A DNA stretch of 64,000 bases from Phanerodontia chrysosporium (taxonomy: Eukaryota > Basidiomycota > Agaricomycetes > Polyporales > Phanerochaetaceae). The notes under the pieces are model-generated. The model saw nothing but the letters and a program-made list of their open reading frames with translations, did no database searches and was not told where the DNA came from. Position numbers and translations under genes: made by a program. The first letter of the stretch is position 1. Each line of letters starts with the position of its first letter. The stretch spans positions 1,488,001 to 1,552,000 of the forward strand of contig MJGA01000007.1 in NCBI GenBank assembly GCA_001910725.1. The letters are read 5' to 3'. Positions 13,107 to 23,533 of the stretch are shown here, piece by piece.

Positions 13107-14212
13107 CTATTCCAACGGCTTCCGCACCCAGAACAGATAATTACACCCCTCCGCCCACGCCGCGCCGCGGGGCGCGAGCACCCACTCGCCGCTCCACGGC
13201 ACGTACACCATGCCGCGCGTCTCGGCCTCTGTGCGCGCGGGGCGTGCGGGGGACGCGATCCACGGGCGGCCGTCCGGGTGCGAGCGGTAGCTGCGGAAGA
13301 AATCGACGAGCTCGTGCGGGCTCACAAACTTGGCGTACGTGTGCGTGCCGGGCGAGACGCGCCGGAGGACGTCCTCGGCCGCGAGGATGGTGATGAGGTA
13401 CGCGAGCGGCGTGCGTGCGATCGTCGAGAGGAAGAGGTGCCCGCCGGGCTGGCGCGGGGTGTCAGTGCTGCGGGGAGGTCAGAGTGAGCTGAAGGGGAGG
13501 CGCACCTTGACGAGCTGCGCGCAGCTGTCGAGGAAGCCGCGCGGGTTGTCGACGTGCTCGAGGACCTCCATCGAGCACACGGCGTCGAACGCCCCGGGCC
13601 CGCGCTCGGCGAGCAGCGCCTCGACGGACGTGTGCTTGTACGTGAGCGAGCCTTTTCGTGGGTGTCTACTTGAGGAGGCGAGCGCGGGGTCGGCGGCAGC
13701 GTGAAGCGACGCGATGGAGATGTTCGAGGACGAGGCATCGATGCCGAGGGTGTTTGCGCCCATCCGTGCGAGGCTCTGCACACACATGAGTACAGCCCAA
13801 GCTAGGATAGCCCAGCGCGCGCACCTCGCTGAGCAGCCCGCCTCCGCACCCGACGTCGAGCACATCCTTCCCGCGGAGCACGTCCGCCTCGCTCACGTCC
13901 GCATCGACATCGTCCTCGCGCGCAATCTCTGTCTGGCGCGCATCAGCAGGCTTCCTCACATGCAGGCTGCGGGAGCGGACGCACCATCTTCTCCCTGATG
14001 AAGCGCATCCGGACGGGATTCATGCGGTGCAGCATCTGGAACTCGCCGCGCTCGTCCCACCAGAGCGCAGACAGCTTCGAGAAGTGCGCGATCTCGCCGT
14101 CGTTGACCGTCGAGGGGCCCGCCGCGGCCGTGGTCGAGAGCCGCGCGGCGGGGCGGGCGGGGCGGAGGCTCGTGCGCAGAGCCCGGGCGGCCGGGTGCAT
14201 GCGTGTTGCCAT
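13107..14212 (-). CDS. COQ3: Ubiquinone biosynthesis O-methyltransferase Coq3
   Basis: SAM-dependent O-methyltransferase acting twice in coenzyme Q synthesis in the mitochondrial matrix. Four exons: complement of 13107-13448, 13506-13775, 13825-13932, 13985-14212, all junctions in phase 0, 315 residues. The N-terminus is rich in Arg, Ala and Ser and lacks acidic residues over the first 30 positions, as a mitochondrial targeting sequence should. SAM motif I is VLDVGCGGGLLSE, followed by the GIDAS acidic loop, the EVLEHVDNP motif, and PGGHLFLSTIART, all in the order of UbiG/Coq3. The frame is intact. An insertion of about ten residues (near SSSRHPRKG) interrupts a normally compact segment and could be an unspliced short intron. 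Upstream lies the spacer before the secreted-protein gene. Confidence 0.92.
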
Positions 14213-14864
14213 GAGTGCAAGAAACGATGGCGCGCGGGAACGCCGGAGGTTTATGTCCTGAGTGCTGGGCTCCTGGTGATGTCGGAGCGCAGGCTGAGCG
14301 GATGGCGCGGAGAGCGTTCAAGAGGCACCGCGAGGCGCGACCCGGCGCGCGTCACGGCGATAGGACAGCGACCCCCGCCACCAGCCGGCGGGACCCGGGG
14401 CACCGGCGCGCCAGGCACCCACCACGCGCGCAACACCCACAGCGGCAGCTCGAACGGAATACGCATTACATATCGTAACGTACATACACACACACCACGG
14501 CACAGTCGTACAACAAGCGAGCGTTTGTACAGGATGGATGCCCGGCAGACCCGCGGGGCAGGCGGCGGCAGAGTTCGAGAGAACAGAGGGGAGGCACGAG
14601 TACTAAGTACTACGGAACAAGCACATACAAAGTCCATGCCCTTGCCCACAGACGTAACGCGCTCCGGGGAGCGCGCCAGGCCTGGAGGGCAGGGGGCACA
14701 ATGTCCGGAAGGGTTCGAGGCAGGGGCCAGGACGAAAACACGTAAGCATAAGGTTTTGTCGTTATAGAAGTCCGTTATCAGAAAAGTCCGAGGCGTGGCT
14801 CTCATCGCAGTCGTACTCCGGCGGCTGTCTACCAGTCGCTACCGCCGGAGGGCTGAGTAAATGC
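14213..14864. other. Intergenic spacer
   Basis: Contains the upstream region of COQ3 and the 3' flank of the gene at 14865-16046. Overlapping frames on both strands (14027-14767, 14251-14805) have biased composition and no motif; none is supported as a gene. Confidence 0.5.
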
Positions 14865-16046
14865 TTACTTCGTGAGGAAGAAATCCTGCGTGGCGATAGT
14901 CAGGCTTCGCTGTCAGCACGAGGATATTGGGGGGAATACATACCACGGCGATATTCTCCTTGCCATCGATGAAGCTGTCGTTGCCGGTGAAGAAGAGCAG
15001 GTTCGACTCCCTGTGCCAGGCGATGATGGGCGTGAGGCTCGACCCGTTCAGGTTAGTCCACTTGGCTGCGCGCCGGGGTCAGCATCGCCGTGCGCTATCA
15101 CAAGCTGATCACAGTCGACTTACGCGTCAGCTCCTGCGTCTTCGAGTCAAAGAGCCAGATGGCGGACGCGCCGTTGGGCGACGGGGGGCCGCCGGCGGTC
15201 GCTAAGGCAGGCGTCAATAACAGGGCCATCGCATCACAAAGAAGCACCGAGGCAACTCACTGTGGGTCGTGTTCGCGAGCGGAACAATGCTGCAAAGTTC
15301 CCAAGGCCCGTTAAGCACCGGTGCTGGCACATGGTGAAGAAGCGCGAGGAGTACTCACACCACGGAGTCGGAGGACAGCGTGTCGTTCGTGCCGCCGCCG
15401 ATGAAGGCAGAGCCAGCCCAGCCCGGGTTCTGCAGATCCGCACACGCGGCCATCAGCGCGACGTCACAGCGTGGAGAGCGAGACACCCACAGTGGCGAGC
15501 AAGTTGAAGGGGCCCTTGCCCACGGGGGCGATCTTCACGACGAGATCAGTGTCCGGTGTGCCGACAAAGTCCACGTTGGGGCTGCGAGGCACGATGTCAG
15601 GATAGATCGCGTCCCGATGACGAGGAGGGCGCGAGGAGGGCACTTACAAGCCGTTGTCCGTGTTATTGAGGAAGCCGATGGACGTGCCGTTCAGCTGCTT
15701 GATCTCGACGCGGCCGGTGAATCTGCACGTGGTGCGCGCGATGAACATCGTGGAATGGACAGAAAGCGGGAGAGTACGTACACCTTGGGGGTGGGCGAGG
15801 CCGACGGCGAGCCGCGCTTGGCCTTGACTCGGGTGGGCTCGAAGAGCACCTCGCGACCGGGGAGCATGCGGCCGATGACAGGAGCCCGCGGGGCAGGCCG
15901 CGCTTCAGTCGCTCGGCATTGGACAGGTCGCGTTCCTCGACTGTGAGCCGCCTGCTGAGGAGGGAGCCCTTGGTCGGACGGGCCTCGACCGAGAGGGCGC
16001 AGAGCGCGAGGAGCGCGAGGAGGAGCGGGAGTGCGCGGAAGAGCAT
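14865..16046 (-). CDS. Small secreted protein of a basidiomycete-specific family (one frame disruption)
   Basis: Eight exons: complement of 14865-14885, 14944-15065, 15124-15201, 15261-15289, 15359-15429, 15491-15581, 15648-15722, 15782-16046; about 250 residues. The start is followed by a signal peptide (LFRALPLLLALLALCALSV, cut near EARP). Then comes LSNAERLKRGLP, a signature of a large agaricomycete family of secreted proteins of unknown function, and a beta-rich body (FTGRVEIKQLNG, TPDTDLVVKIAPVG, ASAIWLFDSKTQELT). Exon 1 needs one additional base in the G4 run at 15890-15893: this joins the RGLP frame to the RAPVIGRMLPG frame and also gives the phase required by the next intron (donor GTACGT at 15781). 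I therefore read the gene as intact with a sequence deletion. Function unknown. Confidence 0.75.
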
Positions 16047-17673
16047 GGCCACTGGACGCGTGTTTTCGGGTCGCTCTAAACACAAGCGTTGCGGTCCTGG
16101 AGGACGGGCGTAGCGGAGGGGGCAGGGAACACGGAGGGGAGGACGGGCGTTGACTCCAGACGCAGGGCGGGCGGGGAGCAGCGCGAGGAGGGTGGGCTAT
16201 AAGAGGCCGGGAAGCCCAGCGCGAGTGGGCGTATCGAAAATGACGGCGACGGAAGCATTCTGCAGGGCCCACCGGGGACCGGTCCACGACGCCACGTGAC
16301 GCGCCTCACACGGCGAGGGCACGCCGCCGGGCGCCAGAGGACGAGGGCCGTTGGGCGGCCGTGGGAGCGCAGCGGGGCCCCAGCACGCGCCCGCACCGTC
16401 TCGCAGCGGGCACGCGCGAGCCTATCCGGCAGGACTGCAGCTGCTGTCTCAGTTTGCGAGGCCACAGGGCTCTGCGGGGGACACGGGCAGCCTACGCCTC
16501 TCTTGAATTGCCCGTCTCAGCGGCAGGCCCGACCACAGAGCTTGGCATGCACGCCTCGCTGGCTGGACGGTGCGCCTCGACGGCTCCATGCCAGATCGAG
16601 GGTCCCTCCTGCGGGTGCACGAGGCACGCGGGTGGGCAGCGGGGCGGGTGCGCTTTGCACGTCGTTCCGGGCGAGTAAAACCGAAGGCCCTGCATGAAAA
16701 ATAAAATCGAAAAAAGTCAGTGCACAGTACGCCCGCGGAAGCAACACACGCGCAGGCGCCATTTCCGAGAGGAGGCGAAGAAACGAGCACGATTTGCCTC
16801 CGCGGCTGCTGGAGCGTGAGGGCGTGTACGCAGGATGAAACACAGACGGCGTCGCGCACCAGCAGTTGCGAGCACGGCGGGAGCTCGCAAGCCTCGGGCC
16901 CCCACAGGAGGAGGAGCCTGCGACGTGGCAGCACTGCAGCCCGCATTTGGACACCCCGATCAAACTGATGGCGGCCGTTCCGATCAGCGCGTCGGCGTGC
17001 GCTGGCGCTCCGGCGCGTCGCCGCAGCATGGCGCGCCACACCGGCTGTGCGGGACGCGCGCCGCTGTGCCTTGCGCGAGAGGGGGACCCTCGAATGAATT
17101 TGTGGCGGACGGCGATCAGTGAGAGACCCAGGGGTTCATCTGCGGCACGATCGCGTAATTTGCACATCCAGGCGACGCCCTTTTTTGTCGGAGCCGCTGG
17201 AGCGCGGTGTGAGGCCAGGCTGCTGGAGCCTGGGGCTCTCAGCACACCCGTAGCGCCTGCAGCAATCCGTGCGGGAGGAGGGGGACCGCGTCTTTCAGGC
17301 ACAGCCCCGCGAGGTGTCCCATCAAGGTTTGCTCTGCAACGTTGCGCGGTCTCGGGCCCGGAAATTCCTGGAAATTGCAGCCGTCTATACGCATTATATT
17401 ACAACAATAATGTTACAACCATGTCGTGATTGTCCGCGGGGACCGTTGCGAAATGGGGAGCCATGAGGGTCGTGAGAATAGGGCGCAGGAAACGAGCAAC
17501 GATGGTAAGAAGAGGAGGACAAGAGATATATCACCGCACGTGGGCAAAGCAATTGAAGATGTGGGAGAACGCAGGGGCCGGATCCGCAATGAGATGCACA
17601 AGCAGAAAATGAGTAAGAAAGACCGGGTCGAGGGAGAAAAAGAGGACGAAGAATCCGAGTTTCCAATGGGGCG
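16047..17673. other. GC-rich intergenic region without a supported gene
   Basis: Several overlapping frames of 60-260 codons exist on both strands, typical of GC-rich non-coding DNA. None has a motif, a signal peptide or a chain of exons in phase. Includes the upstream region of the secreted-protein gene. Confidence 0.5.
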
Positions 17674-18889
17674 TCAGCTCATGAGTCGTTCGCCCCAAAC
17701 AAGTCGATTACGGTGCGCCCGCACCGCTCCGCGCAGCGTTATCCATGCGATCCACATGCACATGAGGAAGACGAGGGCAAACAGGGAGCGCTGCAAAACG
17801 ATATGTCAGCTCCAGAACAAGTGATCCGACCAGCGGGGAGCAGTGTGAAAAAAGAAGGGCACGGGACGCAAACGTGCTATACACCCAGGCCTGCAAAATT
17901 GCAGGGCTGCCGCTGCGCTTTGCGAAACGATAAGCCAGTGCGCCCGCCGGGCATACAAGGCTCGACCGCGCAGCTGGTCTGCGGCAGCACGTCGAGTCGC
18001 TGCCCTGGCCGCCGTCCGCACAACGGCCTCTTGACGGACTGGAACAAGGCAGGAGGACTGCCAAGCCGGCGTGACGTCAAGAAGCCGGACGCGTGCCGCG
18101 TGCGACCCTGCACTGTGGGACGGGGAGAAATACTCACGATGAGGGCTTTCCAGCGTGCGCTCACAGGCGCGTTCGACGTGAAGATGATCGTGCGCAGACG
18201 GAGCGGTATTGGGGTGTTCAGCCACTCGAGGCTGTCGACGAGCTCGTGCGCCTGTAGCAGTCCTGCTCAGTGACATTGCTCGGGGCCGCATGTGATTCCG
18301 TGTTACACACCTTGTCTCGCCCGTGGTCGTAGACCTGCCGTATGTGCTGCACCTGGCGGCCAATCTCTGGCAGCGCGGTGCCAAGGTCGTGCAGTGTCTC
18401 GAGGTTCTCCTGCAGCGTGCGGTCGATGTATGGGACGGTGTTCGTGAGGGCGTTGGACGAGCGCCTTTGTGTTTGCTGAGGGTGGAACGGCCGTCCGTTA
18501 GATGGGCGCCGTGGGGAGACGGCGGAGTGCGCACCTGGAGCCCTTGCACGACTTCGCGAAGGAGGTTATCTATGGCTCTGGAGTTGCTGAGGTCTTCCGC
18601 GAGCTTTCCCTGCGGAAATGAGATGCCACATGAGACGAAATGAACCGTATTGGGGCGGGCGGAGAAACCGACCTCCAGATCCTTGATCTGCATTTCATAG
18701 CTCAGAGCACGCTGGCTGGTGGCAGCGAGGGCAGCGTCCAGGCCGCTGCAGAACGCGACTGCGGTGAGAAGGGCTGTGTACAGGACACTGTTGCGCGACG
18801 CACCTCGTGGAGGGGATGGTCTCTGCAGAGTCTATGCTTCCAGTGGGGGTTGCAGCCCTCTTGTCAGTTGGAACCGATAGATACTCCAT
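17674..18889 (-). CDS. Small protein with two membrane spans flanking a coiled coil
   Basis: Proposed exons: complement of 17674-17790, 18138-18251, 18311-18475, 18535-18609, 18673-18831, 18875-18889; all phase 0, 214 residues. An N-terminal hydrophobic span (VLYTALLTAVAFCSGL) is followed by heptad-like helical sequence (EMQIKDLEGKLAEDL, ENLETLHDLGTALPEIG, HIRQVYDHGRDK), and the C-terminus has a second span (SLFALVFLMCMWIAWITL) with a basic tail. No family recognised; topology suggests an organelle or nuclear-envelope membrane protein. Weak points: the 15-nt first exon uses a poor donor and a 43-bp intron, needed because the TM frame has a stop immediately upstream; and the last intron (17791-18137) is 347 bp, unusually long here, though both ends are good (GTGAGT, TTTTGCAG). 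Confidence 0.55.
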
Positions 18890-19377
18890 GGGTTCAGAAC
18901 AGGACAACAGGACAGTTAGGGGCCGGATGTGGCAGAGTCTTGGGCGAGCAGCGATGACAGACGTCGAGGAGTCGCAGCGCGGGTGGTGTCTTGAGGAAAG
19001 AGGATAAAGAGTGTGGGTGGGCGAGAGGAATGCGCGCGGTGAGGAGAGGAAGAGAGAGGGAGAAGACGTAAAGGAGCAGGCAGTGCGGTGAGTAGTATAA
19101 GTAGTAGGCGGAGGGTAAACGATGGCTTCAAAATGAAATGATGGGCTTCGAAGGAGATCGTCGGGAATCCGGCGCACTGCGCCTCTCAAGCCCGTACTTG
19201 CGCTTTCTGAAGCGGGCGTCTGGGTAACAAGTCCAGCCTCGTGTCATCCCACGTGACCCCATCACAGAAAGAGGATTTGCCTCGGGCATCGCCAGGAAAG
19301 GCAAGCCAGGTGGATCAGAACATTCCGTCATCGCCGCCGCGCGACACCCACGCCTCCCGTCGACACACCCGTCCACG
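18890..19377. promoter_or_regulatory. Divergent promoter region between the two-span protein and the SnoaL-like gene
   Basis: Both flanking genes start outward from this 488-bp interval. On the minus strand it contains a long pyrimidine-rich tract (plus-strand purines at about 19039-19075), a common core-promoter feature of fungi, and a CACGTG E-box at 19250-19255. Regulation itself is inferred. Confidence 0.4.
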
Positions 19378-19978
19378 ATGCCCGCTTTACGCTCCCAGCT
19401 GCTTGCCGCTGCGCAGGCCCTCTGCGACGCCTTCGCAGGCAAGGCCCCGCTCCCCGACCTCCTCGCCCACTTCTCCACCACCCACGCCGTCTCCGCGCAC
19501 GAGCACGGCGAGCCCCTCCTCGCCCCGTTCCTGGGGCGCACCTTCAAGGGCAGGAGCGGCCCCGGCTCAATCGAAGAGTACTTCGCGCTCCTCCAAAAGT
19601 ATCTCTCCTACGAAGACATGGCCTTCGGTGAGACATGCCGCTCCACCCCATCTGTTCTCCCGGCCCTGAGCTGCGCGTCGCAGACAGCTGGATCGTCGAC
19701 ACCGAGGCGCGGAAGGTGTCCTGCCGCGGCAGCGCCAAGTTTACCTGGATCGAAGGCGTCGGCAAGGGCAACTGGTGGGACGAGCAGTTCGTGTACCACC
19801 TCGACTTTGACGACGAGGTCAAGGTCACCGACTACCAGGTCTGGGCTGACTCTGGGGCAGCTTACCTTGCGTGGAAAGGCAAGCTCAGCTCGGCGCGCGA
19901 GGTACGTTGGACCTGTCGTCCGCACCAATAGTCTCTCAAAGGCTGCACATGCAGGAGTTCGAGAAAAGCGACAAGTAA
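19378..19978 (+). CDS. SnoaL-like / NTF2-fold protein
   Basis: Three exons, 19378-19627, 19684-19901 and 19955-19978, give 163 residues with intact frame and matching phases (donors GTGAGA and GTACGT; acceptors CAG). Composition and order fit the small alpha+beta barrel of the NTF2/SnoaL superfamily: N-terminal helices (LLAHFSTTHAVSAHEHG), SIEEYFALLQKYLSYEDM, then antiparallel strands (DSWIVDTEARKVSCRG, KFTW, WWDEQFVYHLDFDDE, KVTDYQVWADSGAAYLA). Fungal members of this kind are small cytosolic proteins, often annotated only as SnoaL-like; substrate unknown. It ends with a short charged tail, EFEKSDK. The start ATG at 19378 is the first in frame. Confidence 0.75.
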
Positions 19979-20984
19979 AATTGGCAGGGTCTTTCGGACA
20001 CACTCGGACACTGTAGCAGTAGGCGGACGCACAAATCGAATATCACCTCTTGTATTATATCAGGCACAACCGTTTCGCAAACGTCATCTCGACGGCGCGC
20101 GCGTCGCCTTGGGATACCGCAGCGGCATCAACCCTTCACGCGCCTTCCGCCGTCCTGGATGCCGAGCACATCGGAGCGGAAGAGAAATGGTACAATGCGC
20201 ACGCGGCGACAGGCGGCGACGCCGACGAGGGCCATGGAAGGCTCTGGAGAGACGACCCGGCGGCGTCACGGCGTGTCCGCCTGAAACGCCACACGCCCGC
20301 CGCTTGCTCGTTTCAGCCTACGCTGCGGGTCGTTCAGTAGGGCGGCCGTAGTTTCGGCGGGGTGCATGGTGCTGCTAGGGCCCTCGCGAGCGGCCGAGGA
20401 GGGACGTCCGTGCAGACTTGACGCGGGAACGTCCAGACATTGAGTGACAGATGCGGCGTCGCCGAGATTCAGGTCCGGGCCAATGCGTGAAATACGTGGG
20501 AAGCACGAAGTCACCAATCGCCTTGACTGTGCTTCGTGTGTATGTCGCTGACCAGCATTGAGCAGTGCGCCACAGACCATTCTTCCCGCGTTCGGCCTCG
20601 CGGGCGCGCCTAAGCTCGAAGGCCTACCCTGTTCGTAGTTATTCGTAATACCTAGATTGCAGACCGCCCATCCAATTGACGCGCCTCAGTCCCCCGATGC
20701 TTTCACCGTACGCCACCTAGCGTGCGGCTGCCGGCGCTTGTCGCGCTTGTCTGATGCTGGGGCATTCGCGGCGTCGGCGCGACCAGTCACAAACAACAAA
20801 CAGGCCGCGACGATAGAAATCGCCTCAGCCGTACTGTATAGTCGTGGTTGACGGCTTACCATCGACTGCACGATCTGCGAAGGAGGAAGCAATCAGACCC
20901 CAGGATAGACGAGAGCGACCCGCGGACCGTGCGCACCCCGCCCAGACCACACCTTATCATTCGCGATAAATAACGTGACATCCG
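19979..20984. other. Intergenic region
   Basis: No supported gene. Short frames on both strands without motifs. Confidence 0.5.
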
Positions 20985-23125
20985 GGTCTTTCGACGCAGA
21001 AAACTAAACGGGGGTTTCATCAGGGAGGCATCACGCCGCGGAGAATACAACGGCCTATCCATAATAGTCAGCTGGTTTAAAGGGCGACTCGGGGCGCCTA
21101 CCTCTCGTTCAACTTCAACCACGATGATCTCCCCGCCCCCGACAGCGTGCAGACCGTCCGCCAGCCCAGAAAGCCTTCTGTTCGCGCCTTCAACCCCGAT
21201 AACAATGACTGACAATCAAGGCAATGGCCTATGTGGCCCAAGCGACGCCGGCCGGCCGCCGATCCACAATAGCAACACTGTGCAGGGCGACTGCGAGTCG
21301 TCCTGTACTTCCGCCTCCTTTCCAATGAAAAGGGAACAGAAATACAAGAAGAACGCAGCAGCAGAGAATCCGTTGTGCACGGAGAGTGAGTCCTATGTGC
21401 AGGGTAGGTTTTGCGCCACCGTTGCTGCCGCACCGCAGCGCTAACCCACCTCCACCAACAGGGTTGCCTACAGCCCCGCCGCAGGACTTGACACCGCTGC
21501 AACATGCGCTTCTTCACCCGATGGTCCGCCACGGTCGGCCATCGACGCCGCGCCGCCGCCCCAACACGCGCGTCTCCTCGCCGCATCGCCAGCCCTTACC
21601 ACGCCACCGCTCTCGCCCACGAGCTCGGTGAGCTCGCAGTCGTCTGCCGAAGAGTTTTTCGGTATACTAGCGTCTGGACGGCGCGACCTCTACAGCCGCG
21701 CCAGGGAGATCGGGCCGAGCTGTTCTCGACGCCACCGGCCTCGCCTACCAAGGCGCGGTCAGTGAGCGTGCGGATGCTGGCGTGCGAAGAGGAGACGAGT
21801 CGAGGTCGACTGAGGACAATGGATTGGTGCCTATGCGTCTCAGTCAAGGCTTCACCTCCTTTGGCATCGAGGAGGTCCCAAGGACCGAACCTACGCCATC
21901 CGGCGCTCGCCACCCATCGATCCCGGCTGCGCAGGCCCAATCGACCCGCGCGAGGAATTCTTCGCGATCCTCGCGTCAGGGAACCGTGGCCGCTACAATC
22001 GCGCACAAGAGCTCGGCAACGCGCTCTTCGTGCCGTCGAGGCGTGCGGCCCAGGAAACCCGGCCGGTGAAGGTGGCGATGATGGCGGTTGATGCGGACGA
22101 GTACGAGGCGGCGATGGATGCAGAAGACGGGATGTACGAGCCGGTGCAAGTCGAGCTGGAGTACAAGGAGAGTGTCATCCAGGTTGCTGTCGAAGAAGTT
22201 CCTGGATACGCCGCGCCGACAACGACGACTCGTCGACGATCTCGCTCCCGCCCACTGATGAACACCACGGTAGCCCTTCGACGGCCTCATCTAGCGTCCC
22301 TAGCTTCTTCTATCCGCCTGCGCCCCCTCCGACTCGCGTATCAGACATGATCTCCGACTGCGCGTCCGTGGATGAAGGCGATGCGTACTTCACCGAGGAC
22401 GAGCCGCTGTATCCAAGTGTGGAGGAATACGCTGCGGTCGTCCAGCGTGTCATTGCCGACTCACGAAGCCGTTTTCGCCCGCTCGACGAGCAACCTGAGC
22501 TCAAACTCGAGGCCAAGACAAGATCGAGCACGTCGAGCTTGAGGCAGTTGGATGCGCTGTCCACAGTGTGTCGTTGTTCAAGAGGCCCCGCCGCCTGATG
22601 AATGTCATGCGTCCCAAGAACTGGTCATTGCCTTGGAAGGGGTCGATCAAGCAGGGCGTCGAGAGTGTCAAGCGGTGGGCCAGAGTCATCGGACTTAGGA
22701 AGCCATCGCTCGATGACGTGGCCCAGTGAGCGAGTGGTGCGCGATGGGAGAAGGAGATGGCTCGTCGTCTTGAAGCCTTGAAGGTTGGAAGGAACTACTC
22801 CTGGCGCTACTGTTGTCTGTATTTATAAGAAGTTGTCAAGTGAAGTACGAGTCCAAGATACATACACGTTTGTATTGCCCAACTTCATTGTCGTCTCCAG
22901 CCGTGTTTCCTTCGTTTGTCCTCATTTCCTCTTGTCTGTTTTTGTCCACGTAGTCCGCAAACGGGGCGTACTTAGCTTCATATCGCGCAAAGACAGGTGA
23001 ACTGGAGCGTAGAGCCCCGATGGTAAGAAGCAGGAGGAAGGGGGAAAGGATGGAAGAGATCGAAACCGTGGTCGCAACGTGCAACTGGCAAAGCGCCACG
23101 GGGATGCTGCATGCCTGCTAAGGCA
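20985..23125 (+). repeat. Inverted-repeat arm B (about 2.1 kb)
   Basis: Counterpart of 9915-12075 in opposite orientation. Conserved blocks, from outside in gene orientation: the promoter block at about 20,995-21,130, the coding region, and a 3' block at about 23,070-23,115 (GTGGTCGCAACGTGCA, then CACGG and TGCTGC). Boundaries are approximate, drawn where I stop seeing alignment by eye. Confidence 0.85.
21124..22729 (+). pseudogene. Copy B of a lineage-specific gene family, frame-disrupted
   Basis: Same two-exon plan as copy A: exon 1 from 21124 (a second in-frame ATG at 21205) to a GTAGGT donor near 21402, with no stop before the donor in this copy; exon 2 from about 21462. Exon 2 again encodes two motif copies (EEFFGILASG...AREIG and EEFFAILASGNRGRY...QELGNALF), MYEPVQVELEYKES, YPSVEEYAAVVQRVIADSRS, and a basic C-terminus (SLFKRPRRL...RWARVIGLRKPS) ending at TGA 22729. 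Reading it needs frame changes near 21,585, 21,710, 21,800-21,960, 22,200-22,330 and 22,550. The first two are single bases lost relative to copy A. The two copies are broken at different sites, so together they reveal one ancestral product. No known domain. Confidence 0.6.
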
Positions 23126-23533
23126 ACTGTTGATGGCGGGAGATGCCGGGGTCACCCCATTCGTCTGTGCATTGGGAATATTGCAGTCATAGTCTGCACC
23201 ACCTAGAAGTAAACACAGTGTTCGCGCAATTTCGTGCTGCAGGACTTCGAGATTTGATTGACGCAATGAACATCTCGAATTCAATTTTCACGCTCTCTGT
23301 TCGGCCTGATAGTCAGTGACCTGCAGCTGCAGGCACTCGTCAGCTTATGGATGGCCTCGGTGCTACCTATTAAAATATCTGCGCCCGTTCGTATGTCATT
23401 CTTCCACAAATTGCTAGAGAAGCTGCGAGATGTAAAAGCCCGCGCCCTGGGGCGTGGATAGCTGCTGGCGTCTCGCACTGAAGCGTCTGCGGTGTCGCGC
23501 ACGTGACACTTCACGACTTGACCTAGGTCTGCG
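23126..23533. promoter_or_regulatory. Upstream region of PRP4
   Basis: About 400 bp between arm B and the PRP4 start. No TATA box seen; no gene. Confidence 0.3.

Noticed and set aside
14027..14805. Overlapping frames on both strands
   Set aside because: GC-biased chance frames; the first overlaps COQ3 exon 1 on the opposite strand.
15003..15024. GTTCGACTCC resembling a tRNA T-loop
   Set aside because: Inside a coding exon of the secreted-protein gene, with no acceptor-stem or anticodon-arm partner.
16449..17302. Frames of 196 and 261 codons on the minus strand
   Set aside because: Two overlapping registers are both open, as expected in GC-rich non-coding DNA; no motif in either.
22310..22564. 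Minus-strand frame with Ser-rich translation
   Set aside because: Antisense to the VEEYAAVVQRV region of copy B; copy A has the same antisense frame.
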